From a virus: a DNA stretch of 55,236 bases. The notes under the pieces are model-generated. The model ran no database searches and was not told the origin of the DNA. It saw nothing but the letters and a program-made list of their open reading frames with translations. The DNA is taken from positions 1 through 55,236 of the IMG/VR virus record IMGVR_UViG_3300028802_000019. One strand, 5' to 3'. The number at the start of each line of letters is the position of its first letter. The first letter of the stretch is position 1. Positions 45,857-53,401 of this stretch are shown here, piece after piece. A program made the position numbers and the translations under genes.

Positions 45857-47415
45857 GCCAACAGCTTCGTCCGTACCAGATCGAGTGCGCTGAGCGAGCC
45901 GTCGAGCGCGGCAACCTGTTGGTGGCGATGGTCATGGGGTCGGGCAAGACCCCGGCCTCGATCACTGCACTGCGCACACTGCGCCGCCAGGGGGTGATCC
46001 ACTTCGGCGCTGTCTTCGGGCCGCTGTCGTGCATGTACCAGTGGGAGGCCGAGATCCACCGCTGGGATCCTCGGGCCAAGGTGCAGGTGATCATCGGGGA
46101 CAAGCGCGAGCGCACCCGCGCCTTCCGCAACGCTCGCCGGTTCAACTACAACATCTGCTCGTACGGTGCGTTCATCTACGACTGGGATCTGGTCAAGGAG
46201 TATCTGCCCACTGACTTCCTCGTACTCGATGAGGTGTCAGCCATCAAAGGGTTCACGGCCAAGCGTTCAAAGAGAGCCAAGTTACTAGGCAGACGGACCC
46301 CAGTTCGCCTTGGTCTGTCCGGTGCTCCTGTTGAGAACAGGCCTGAGGAACTGTTCTCCATCATGGAGTTCGTTGATCCGACCGTGCTCGGTTCCTTCGA
46401 CAAGTTCGATCGCACCTTCATCGTGCGTGATGGTTGGGGTAGGCCGAAGCGGTACCGCAACCTTCATCTGATACAGCAACGGCTCGGCCCAGCGATGTAC
46501 CGGAAATCTCGCGAGGATATTGCCGAGTGGCTCCCTAAGAAGATCGAGATGGAGATGCCAGTGGTGCTCGACCGCACGGCGATGCGGTTGCACGACCTGA
46601 TCCGGGCCGACCTCAGCGACGCCATCGACAAGGCGATGGCCGGTGGAGTGTCCGGTGGCACCTTCGACGTCAACGCCCACTATGGGCGCCACGAGACCGA
46701 CGACCACACCCTGATGGGTCAGGTGATGAGCCGACTGCTGGCGATGCGCATGCTCTCCAGCCACCCCCACCTGCTGCGCTGCTCGGCCGAGGACTTCGAC
46801 AACCTCCTCACCCGCAAGGGGAGCCAGTACGCCAACGACCTGATGGCCAAGGGGCTGCTCGACAACCTGCCGCTGGAGAACGCCAAGCTCGACGGCCTGC
46901 TGGAGACGACGGCCCAGATCCTCGATGAGGACAAGCGCCACAAGGTCGTCGTGTTCTCGTACTTCAAGCCGATGCTGGCGATGATCGGGCGGGGGATCCA
47001 GAAGTCCAAGGTCGGCTTCACCACGCTGACCGGAGACATCACCTCGGCCCAGGAGCGCTTCCGTCGCATCGAACGGTTCAACACCGAGGACCGCTGCCGT
47101 GTGTTCTTGTCATCGGACGCTGGCGCCTATGGTGTCAACCTCAGTCAGGGATCTCACCTGATCAACTACGACCTTCCGTGGAGTAGTGGCGTCCTTGCCC
47201 AGCGTGTCAGCCGTATCGACCGGACCAACTCGGCCTTCGACCAAATCAACATCATCTACATGTACGGCCACCAGACGATCGAGGAGCGCATGTTCCGCAT
47301 GCTTCAACAGAAGGCAACCGTGGCACGGGCCTTCATCGACGGCGAGTTCGACATCCGCAGCGGCTCGCTGAAGCTGGACCTGGAGAGCCTGCGTGAGTTC
47401 CTCGACGCAGCCTGA
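45853..47415 (+). CDS. SNF2-type DEAD/DEAH helicase
   Basis: The 520-residue product has RPYQIECAERA near the start (Q motif), Walker A MGSGKT (residues 28-33), motif II FLVLDEVSAIKG (about 120), motif III LSGAPVENRPEELFSIMEF, and C-terminal motifs V-VI: FLSSDAGAYGVNLSQGSHLINYDLPW and QRVSRIDRTNSAFDQINIIYMY, characteristic of SNF2/Rad54 family translocases. It could remodel replication or recombination intermediates. It starts at GTG 45853. Many phages carry such a helicase next to the replication operon. Confidence 0.87.
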   Translation: MSQQLRPYQIECAERAVERGNLLVAMVMGSGKTPASITALRTLRRQGVIHFGAVFGPLSCMYQWEAEIHRWDPRAKVQVIIGDKRERTRAFRNARRFNYNICSYGAFIYDWDLVKEYLPTDFLVLDEVSAIKGFTAKRSKRAKLLGRRTPVRLGLSGAPVENRPEELFSIMEFVDPTVLGSFDKFDRTFIVRDGWGRPKRYRNLHLIQQRLGPAMYRKSREDIAEWLPKKIEMEMPVVLDRTAMRLHDLIRADLSDAIDKAMAGGVSGGTFDVNAHYGRHETDDHTLMGQVMSRLLAMRMLSSHPHLLRCSAEDFDNLLTRKGSQYANDLMAKGLLDNLPLENAKLDGLLETTAQILDEDKRHKVVVFSYFKPMLAMIGRGIQKSKVGFTTLTGDITSAQERFRRIERFNTEDRCRVFLSSDAGAYGVNLSQGSHLINYDLPWSSGVLAQRVSRIDRTNSAFDQINIIYMYGHQTIEERMFRMLQQKATVARAFIDGEFDIRSGSLKLDLESLREFLDAA

Positions 47416-47668
47416 GTGGGAGCCGCCCCGGTGCATACACGGGTTCATCATCCTGGCCTGCCCCGAGGACGACTGCCCGACCCAAGGCGCCTACCTCGAC
47501 CAGCAGGACGCCGCGGTGCGCGAGTACAACCGCACTGCCATGCTGCGGCTGCTGTCGATGATGGGCCTCGATGAGATCAACGCCTGCCACATCCTGCGCA
47601 TCATGGACCGAGAGAGTGTGCGACCTGAGCAGGCGCCCCCTGGACCACATCGGGGGTCTTGCGGTTGA
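47393..47668 (+). CDS. Hypothetical small Cys-containing protein
   Basis: The 91-residue product starts at GTG 47393, overlapping the helicase stop by 23 bases. It has CIHGF and ACPEDDC (three cysteines and a His), possibly one zinc site, and a helical centre (YNRTAMLRLLSMMGLDEI). It is the last cytoplasmic gene of the replication operon. No function recognised. Confidence 0.62.
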   Translation: MSSSTQPEWEPPRCIHGFIILACPEDDCPTQGAYLDQQDAAVREYNRTAMLRLLSMMGLDEINACHILRIMDRESVRPEQAPPGPHRGSCG

Positions 47669-47742
47669 AGGAGCGAATCGACTTCACCGTTGCTGCGGGC
47701 CTAGTGGTATCTAGCCTGCTCCCGCCCAGGTCGCAGTTGTGA
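47665..47742 (+). CDS. 25-residue micro-ORF, TTG start, coupled on both sides
   Basis: TTG 47665 overlaps the preceding stop as TTGA, and its own stop TGA overlaps the next gene's GTG start as GTGA. The 25 residues include the hydrophobic FTVAAGLVVSSLLPP. It may be a real small membrane peptide or a translation-coupling relay. The frame has no Shine-Dalgarno beyond its neighbours. Treat as tentative. Confidence 0.4.
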   Translation: MKERIDFTVAAGLVVSSLLPPRSQL

Positions 47743-47993
47743 TACTACTCGGGATCCTGGCGGTGTGGCTGGCGTGGCTGGCCGTGGAGGCCGTGATCGA
47801 GATGCCGAAGCTTGCCTGGTACGGCCTGGCGGCTGCCCTCGGAGTGGGCTGGCAGTTGCTAGCAGATTGGGACAAATGGTGGCTGGGCCTTGGTATCGGA
47901 GGCGGCGCGACACTATTGTTCTTGCTCACAGACCTGATTCTCGTGGCAACGGACGCGGCTAAGGTCACCGTCCTTCGAAGAACCAATCGTTGA
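47739..47993 (+). CDS. Small membrane protein
   Basis: An 84-residue product starts at GTG 47739, preceded by a GTGATA motif. Two or three hydrophobic segments: residues 2-20 (ILLGILAVWLAWLAVEAVI), 27-42 (WYGLAAALGVGWQLLA) and 48-68 (WLGLGIGGGATLLFLLTDLIL). Size and topology resemble holins, but the endolysin and another holin candidate are far away. An inner-membrane protein of unknown role. Confidence 0.7.
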   Translation: MILLGILAVWLAWLAVEAVIEMPKLAWYGLAAALGVGWQLLADWDKWWLGLGIGGGATLLFLLTDLILVATDAAKVTVLRRTNR

Positions 47994-48008
47994 TAGAGGA
48001 GACTGCTC

Positions 48009-48923
48009 GTGACGCTTCACATCGTGCTCGGTGACGGCTACATGCCCACCAAGGAACTGACCGCCCACCTTGTGGACATGCAGCAGAAGGCAGCCGCCGA
48101 CGACGATGGGTTCTGGTTCACGGTCCAAGCCAAGCCCGAGCCGACCGACACCGACCGTGCCCTCATCAAGTGGCTCAACGATCCCAAGAACGGTGACGGC
48201 GAGGAGGGGGTGTACTGGGACGCCATCGGGGACGAGGACTCCGCTGACAAGCTCTACGCCGACGCCCAGGTGATCCACAAGGCCACCAAGCTGGGGAGCG
48301 CCGTCGTCAAGTTGATGGACAAGACCAAGGCCGGTGGCGAACTGGACGATGACGGGGAGGAGATCCCCGGCGAGGACGCCGACCTGCTGGCCCTGTACTT
48401 CTCCGACGAGGAGGACGCCGAGGAGGACCGCTGGCTCAACGACGTGATATCGGCCGTAGCCGATGCCGGATACCCGGTGTATGCCCTCAACGACGGGATG
48501 ACCCTGATCGAGCCGCCCGACGAAGACGAGGACGACGTGGAAGACGAAGCCGTGGACGCTGACGTGATCAAGGCAGTGACAGCGCCGCCCACGCGTGAGC
48601 AGTTGTCCGAGATGGAACTGGACGACCTGAAGAAGATCGCTCTGGAGCGTGGCATCGAGGTGGCGCCTCGCTCGCGCAAGCCCACCTACATCGATGCCAT
48701 CCTCGGTGAAGAGGACGAGGTGGCCGAGGTCGAGATCGAGAAGCCCAAGGCGGCGCCGCCCCTCGTCATCAACACCACCGGGACGGTGACGACAGGGACG
48801 GCGACCAGCAGCTACGTCAACATGGCCGAGGTCAGCGGCCCAGCCATGATCATCGTCGTCTACGACGGCAGGGTGGTCTCTCGTGTTGTGACAACCGAGC
48901 AGGCCAGGGCGCTACTAAGCTGA
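48009..48923 (+). CDS. Acidic protein with SAP/HeH-like domain
   Basis: The 304-residue product starts at GTG 48009 after GAGGAGAC. It is rich in Asp/Glu (a run near residues 110-145 and again near 175-190). Residues about 197-233 (TREQLSEMELDDLKKIALER then KPTYIDAILG) form a helix-extension-helix (SAP/HeH/LEM-like) DNA-binding unit. The rest is unrecognised. It closes the plus-strand replication block, before the bidirectional terminator hairpin. Confidence 0.68.
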   Translation: MTLHIVLGDGYMPTKELTAHLVDMQQKAAADDDGFWFTVQAKPEPTDTDRALIKWLNDPKNGDGEEGVYWDAIGDEDSADKLYADAQVIHKATKLGSAVVKLMDKTKAGGELDDDGEEIPGEDADLLALYFSDEEDAEEDRWLNDVISAVADAGYPVYALNDGMTLIEPPDEDEDDVEDEAVDADVIKAVTAPPTREQLSEMELDDLKKIALERGIEVAPRSRKPTYIDAILGEEDEVAEVEIEKPKAAPPLVINTTGTVTTGTATSSYVNMAEVSGPAMIIVVYDGRVVSRVVTTEQARALLS

Positions 48924-48960
48924 AGTCCTTGGGAGTTCCGCCGCTTCCTTGGAGTTAGCT

Positions 48961-48990
48961 GGCGGTCGGGCGGTTCGCCCTCCGACCGCC
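48961..48990. terminator. Bidirectional terminator between convergent operons
   Basis: The 30-base hairpin GGCGGTC-GGGCG-GTT-CGCCC-TC-CGACCGCC has a 12-pair GC-rich stem with a small bulge. It sits between the stop of 48923 (+) and the stop of 48996 (-), the classic place for a terminator acting on both strands. Confidence 0.75.
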
Positions 48991-48995
48991 GCGGC

Positions 48996-50960
48996 TCACG
49001 TGGGGTCGGGGAAGAGGTCGATGACTGCGGGGGCGATGCCCTGCTGCCACTCGTTGCCGTCCCAGTAGGCGCAGCCATCGGTGCCCGCGGTCTGGGTCTG
49101 GATCCACTCCCCGGTCGCCCACGGCGTGATCGGGTAGGCCTGGATCCCACTGTTGTGGAGGACCGAGTAGTTCAGCGGCGGCAGCGGTGCCGGTGAGGTC
49201 CAGGCGGTCGGTCCCCACGCCCCCGGCTTACCCGCGTATGCCGTACGCGCCTTCCATGGGTTGGGAGCGCCAGTGCCGGGAACACCGAGAGCGTTCTGAC
49301 GCACGAGCACCGAGCCGGTGACCGGTGGCAAGGCAGCCTTGGGGTCGTCGGGGAAGAGCACGTCGGTGTGCGACATCAGTGGCGTGCCTGCTGGCACCCA
49401 CTGGTGGGCGAGTCCCTGCTTGGCCGCTTCCTCGTCGGTGAACACTCCGCCCTCCTGGGCGTCGGCGGTGGACATGTTCCAGGAGAAGAGGCGCCCCATC
49501 ACCGCCGTGCGGTCGTTGTACCAGCAGGAGTAGCTCTTGTTCGGGCGCTCGTACCAGGTGAAGTCGCCATCGACCCCGTACAGCGAGGCACCGTCGAAGT
49601 ACCCCCAGTCGTCGTAGTTGGAGGGCAGCGTCCCGAACTCCACGCAGACCGTGTCGAGGTCGAGATAGCTGCCCTGGGTCTCGACCCGGAGCATGGCGGT
49701 GGTGGCCTCCCCGATGTCACGCAGAGTGCGCACGTTCAGCCAGGCGCCGTTGGACAGCCACCTCTCCTCGGGGTGACCCCAGTCGGCCGCGGTGGCCACG
49801 AAGTCCGGTCCCCAGGCGAGGAAGCCGACCTTGATCTCGCCGTCGCTGCGCACCCGCAACTGCACGGTCCAGCCCCGCTCGTTGAGACGGCTGACCATCG
49901 GGAACGTGTTGGACTCCACGACCTTGGCGGCGAAGTGGCCGTAGAAGTTGCCGCCACCCGTCGAGGGCGTCTTGGTCCAGGGCAGGGGCGTGGTGCCCAT
50001 CACCACCGGGGTGACGGTGGGGGTGCAGGTCCACACCTCGCCGCGCTGGGAGCCAAACTTCACGTACACCTGAAGGTTGGTCAGTTCCGCCGCCGAGTCG
50101 GAGTCGGTGGCCCTCGTCCAGGTGCTCGCTGAGGCGATGTAGACCCCGTTGTTCTGCGCCAGCGTCTGGTCCTTGACCAGCACGCGATCGTTGGCCACGA
50201 GGGTGACGGTGTCGATCGTCAGCAGCCCGGAGAGGGCCGTCAGGTTCTCTGTGGTGGCCGCTCGCACGGTGTTGGCGATGTCGGTCGTCAACTGGGTCAC
50301 CGTGCCGTCGCTGCGCCAGAAGTCGGTGGCCTCTTCGAAGCTCGGGTTGGCGACCATGTTCATCCGCTGCGGGTAGATCCACAGGTGCTGGGTGCGGGCT
50401 GGTTCGAACGGCCTCGCTCCCACCGTGCGCACCAGCGGCCCCTCCAGAACGCCGTCAGAGGCCCACGAGAGCAGCACCCTGCCCTTGGTGGGGTCAACCT
50501 GAGGGATGACGCCGTCGCCGGGGTACATCACCGTGCCGGTGCTCACAGGCGTGTCGGTGACGAACATGACCTTGTTCTGCATCCCCTGCTTCGTCCCCTT
50601 GTAGACGAAGGCGATCGCCTTGACCATCGACTTGGGGAAGCCAGCGGGCAGTACGTAGCCGATCGAGTCGGTGAGGCTGTAGTAGGTCGTGCCGACCGTG
50701 GTGTGGACGGTGCCGATCGTGGTGGTCGCTCGCTGGGGTACGGACGGTCCCCAGCCGAGGGCTGCCTCCAACCCGGCGATGGTGTCGATAGCGGCGTATG
50801 GCGAACCGACGACCGGGGCGAGGGCGTCCACCTCCTGGTCGGGACGCAGCGCCGCAGCGGTGGGGAACATCACCATCTCGACCTGGAGACCCGGCCCGTC
50901 CATCAGGGTGACGTCGGCGGCGAGCGCAGCGCGGAAGGAGTTGGTGAAGATCGCCGTCAT
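48996..50960 (-). CDS. Tail tip or fibre-like protein
   Basis: The 654-residue product has beta-rich domains: residues 1-200 carry repeated VGTTYYSLTDSIGYV-like stretches; around 215-330 is ANPSFEEATDFW, a carbohydrate-binding-module-like start, and DRVLVKDQTLAQNNGVYIAS, a motif common in tail fibre shafts. The C-terminus (about 520-654) is Pro/Ala/Gly-rich with AYWDGNEWQQG. It follows the tail domain gene in the same operon with a four-base overlap. A minor tail or fibre protein of the baseplate. Confidence 0.75.
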   Translation of the reverse strand: MTAIFTNSFRAALAADVTLMDGPGLQVEMVMFPTAAALRPDQEVDALAPVVGSPYAAIDTIAGLEAALGWGPSVPQRATTTIGTVHTTVGTTYYSLTDSIGYVLPAGFPKSMVKAIAFVYKGTKQGMQNKVMFVTDTPVSTGTVMYPGDGVIPQVDPTKGRVLLSWASDGVLEGPLVRTVGARPFEPARTQHLWIYPQRMNMVANPSFEEATDFWRSDGTVTQLTTDIANTVRAATTENLTALSGLLTIDTVTLVANDRVLVKDQTLAQNNGVYIASASTWTRATDSDSAAELTNLQVYVKFGSQRGEVWTCTPTVTPVVMGTTPLPWTKTPSTGGGNFYGHFAAKVVESNTFPMVSRLNERGWTVQLRVRSDGEIKVGFLAWGPDFVATAADWGHPEERWLSNGAWLNVRTLRDIGEATTAMLRVETQGSYLDLDTVCVEFGTLPSNYDDWGYFDGASLYGVDGDFTWYERPNKSYSCWYNDRTAVMGRLFSWNMSTADAQEGGVFTDEEAAKQGLAHQWVPAGTPLMSHTDVLFPDDPKAALPPVTGSVLVRQNALGVPGTGAPNPWKARTAYAGKPGAWGPTAWTSPAPLPPLNYSVLHNSGIQAYPITPWATGEWIQTQTAGTDGCAYWDGNEWQQGIAPAVIDLFPDPT

Positions 50961-53401
50961 GGGGTGGGATCTCCGATCAGGTAGCCCTCAAACGGCGGCT
51001 CGTCGCGCTCGGGGCCGATCGGCTCGGCACCAGGCTGGCCTGGCGGCTCGCCTGGGCCGGTCAGAGTGAGGTAGCGATCCGGCGAGGACGCTGTGACAGT
51101 GGCCGACGTGCCGATGTGCGAGAACTGGGCGCCGCAGAGGTAGATGTAGGGCGAGTAGGTCGGGTCGGAGCCAGCCAGGCGGGAGCCGAAGTAGATCGCC
51201 GGGACGGCGTAGGCGGCGTTGGCCGGGGCGATCCCCTGGGCCGGGGTGAAGACGTGCCAGTTGGTGTCGTTGACTGGCCCTGGCCCCGGCTCGGAGACGC
51301 TGATCAGGTTGTGGTTGTCGCCCTCCACGCTGAACCACAGGATCATCAGGCGCACCTGCACGGGGGCCAGTTCGATCTTGACCTGGATCGAGAAGGAGTA
51401 AATCTCCAGCGGGGTCACCGGGATACCGGCATACCTGGGGTACAGAATCCTGACCCCCTGGAACTCGTCGTCACTGCGGTCGAGGGGGACGTTGACCTCG
51501 TAGTCCTGGGCGATGCCGTCACCACAGGTGAGGAAGACGTTGCCGGTGGCGTCGGCCTTCGACGTCCACATGCGCATCACGCCGCGCCCCGAGTTGTCGG
51601 GGGGCTTCACTGCATGCACGCCGTGCTCCAGTCGGACCTTGTCGGGGGTCAGCGGCGTGCCGATGGCGGGAGTGAAGTACGTGGGCGTACCTCCAGTAAC
51701 GGGCGTCTCGGGATGGATGCCCGCCCACGAGCCGGTGCCTTCGAAGAAGTCCGAGTCGTCGGGCAGCAGCATGGTGTTGGGGCCAGCGGTGATCTCCGTG
51801 GTGGCCTTGGTCACCGAGACCACCATCTCCTGGAGACCGAGGGCGGTGCCACGCGAGCGGTAGAGGAAGCCGATCTTTGAGACCAGCCCCCGATGACGGA
51901 TGTCCCCGAGGCCAGCTTCGTAGGGCATACCGAAGTTGGCCCCGAGGCGTCGCAGCAGCGGCACTGGCGTGAAGTCGGTGTGGTACAGGTCGAGCCAGCC
52001 GTTGACGTACTCGCGGGTGAGATCGAGGTCGTAGCCCATCACCCGCAGGAACCGGCGCAGGTCGCCATCGCCCCGGCCACCGCGCATGTTGTCGTCGGTC
52101 CACTGGTAGTAGGGGGGCAGGTTGTTGAAGAGGTGCTCAGCGTGGTGGTAGTCCCTCGGCAGCAGCGCCGAGGTGACCATGTAGCGGCGCCACTTGGTGC
52201 CACTACGGAAGAACAGCGAGTAGTAGTACCAGCGCCCGTTGGGCAGGGCGACCTGCATACCCACCCCCGGCATACCGCTGGGATCGATGACCTTGCGTGA
52301 CTCCACCGGCTGCTTGCCGTCAGCATCCTTCTTCTCGGTGTAGCCGGTGGGGAACAGCTTGGACTGGCTGGCGAGCAAGAGCGTCTGGCCATCGTTGACG
52401 GTGGTCGGGAAGCCGAAGCCCGAGCGCACGATGGCGATGGCGTTCCACTTGCTGAGGTCGAGCGTGATCCCCCAGGTGACCTCGATCGTGGCGTAGTTGA
52501 GCGGGCGGGCGTAGAAGATCCCGGTGCCGGTCAGTTCCTCGATGCCGAAGTCGGTGGTCGTCGGGAAGCGCAGCGCCGACTGCTGGACGTCGGGGCCAGT
52601 GACCACGGCGGGCGAGGTCGTGCCCCCGGTGATGGTCCAGACACGGCTCCGAGGGTCGGTGTATGTGCTGCCGGTGCCGGGATACTCGGCGGGATCGAAC
52701 CGCCACACGATCCCTGCGGAGTGCCCGTCCGGGGTGAGCCGGTCCATCTGCGCCCAGTAGATGCGCCCGAGCCAGGGAGCATTCCCACGACTGGCGACGC
52801 GCAGCGGCTGGTTGCTGTCGAACAGAGCGAACGGAGAGAGGGTCCGCGGTGTGCCGAAGGGCGTCCACGTGGTGCCGTCCTTCGACGTGAGCGCCGTGAG
52901 CTTGCCCGCCTGCGGCTCGATCTGGAGACCGAACCACCCATCGACGCCATCGGGTAGGGCCGCTGCCAACTCGGCACTGGTCGCCAGGGTCTGGAAGATG
53001 TTCTGGGCACTGCCGTCGAACGACCCACCGAAGATGAGACCACCTTGGCTCTGACGCTCAGCGAGGTACCAGGAGTTGGTGGTGGTCAACGACCAGTGCG
53101 CAACGAACGTCTGGTCCGAGTTGACAGCGGTGAGACCGTTCGGCTGGACCCGCATGGTGATCCGCACTGGGCCGGTGATGGTGAGGTCAGCAGCATCGGG
53201 AATGGAGGCGCCAGCGGCGGGTGGGATGAAGTAGGCCGGGACCGTGTAGGTCGTAGAGCCACGGACGTAGTCACCACCCTGGACGACGCCAGCGACGCTG
53301 CGCTGCGTGGTGAACGCAGGCTGCGGCCACCACTTGGTGACGTCGTCCTGATCGGAGCCTGGCCACCAGTCAGACGAGCCGGGGGGTGCGGTGTCAGTCA
53401 T
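50957..53401 (-). CDS. Tail protein with P2 gpI-like domain and LamG-like regions
   Basis: The 814-residue product starts at ATG 53401, overlapping the baseplate gene's stop (TGATG). Residues about 1-270 are LamG-like beta sandwiches (YFIPPAAGASIPDAADLTI then a VRITMRVQPNGLTAVNSDQTF stretch in part). Residues about 424-535 have RRFLRVMGYDLDL, LLRRLGANFGMP, RHRGLVSKIGFLYRSRGTALG: the phage tail protein I signature of P2 gpI and of contractile injection systems. The C-terminus is beta-rich. gpI links the baseplate wedge to the tail fibres in P2-type tails, which fits its location next to a gpJ-like gene. Confidence 0.83.
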   Translation of the reverse strand: MTDTAPPGSSDWWPGSDQDDVTKWWPQPAFTTQRSVAGVVQGGDYVRGSTTYTVPAYFIPPAAGASIPDAADLTITGPVRITMRVQPNGLTAVNSDQTFVAHWSLTTTNSWYLAERQSQGGLIFGGSFDGSAQNIFQTLATSAELAAALPDGVDGWFGLQIEPQAGKLTALTSKDGTTWTPFGTPRTLSPFALFDSNQPLRVASRGNAPWLGRIYWAQMDRLTPDGHSAGIVWRFDPAEYPGTGSTYTDPRSRVWTITGGTTSPAVVTGPDVQQSALRFPTTTDFGIEELTGTGIFYARPLNYATIEVTWGITLDLSKWNAIAIVRSGFGFPTTVNDGQTLLLASQSKLFPTGYTEKKDADGKQPVESRKVIDPSGMPGVGMQVALPNGRWYYYSLFFRSGTKWRRYMVTSALLPRDYHHAEHLFNNLPPYYQWTDDNMRGGRGDGDLRRFLRVMGYDLDLTREYVNGWLDLYHTDFTPVPLLRRLGANFGMPYEAGLGDIRHRGLVSKIGFLYRSRGTALGLQEMVVSVTKATTEITAGPNTMLLPDDSDFFEGTGSWAGIHPETPVTGGTPTYFTPAIGTPLTPDKVRLEHGVHAVKPPDNSGRGVMRMWTSKADATGNVFLTCGDGIAQDYEVNVPLDRSDDEFQGVRILYPRYAGIPVTPLEIYSFSIQVKIELAPVQVRLMILWFSVEGDNHNLISVSEPGPGPVNDTNWHVFTPAQGIAPANAAYAVPAIYFGSRLAGSDPTYSPYIYLCGAQFSHIGTSATVTASSPDRYLTLTGPGEPPGQPGAEPIGPERDEPPFEGYLIGDPTP

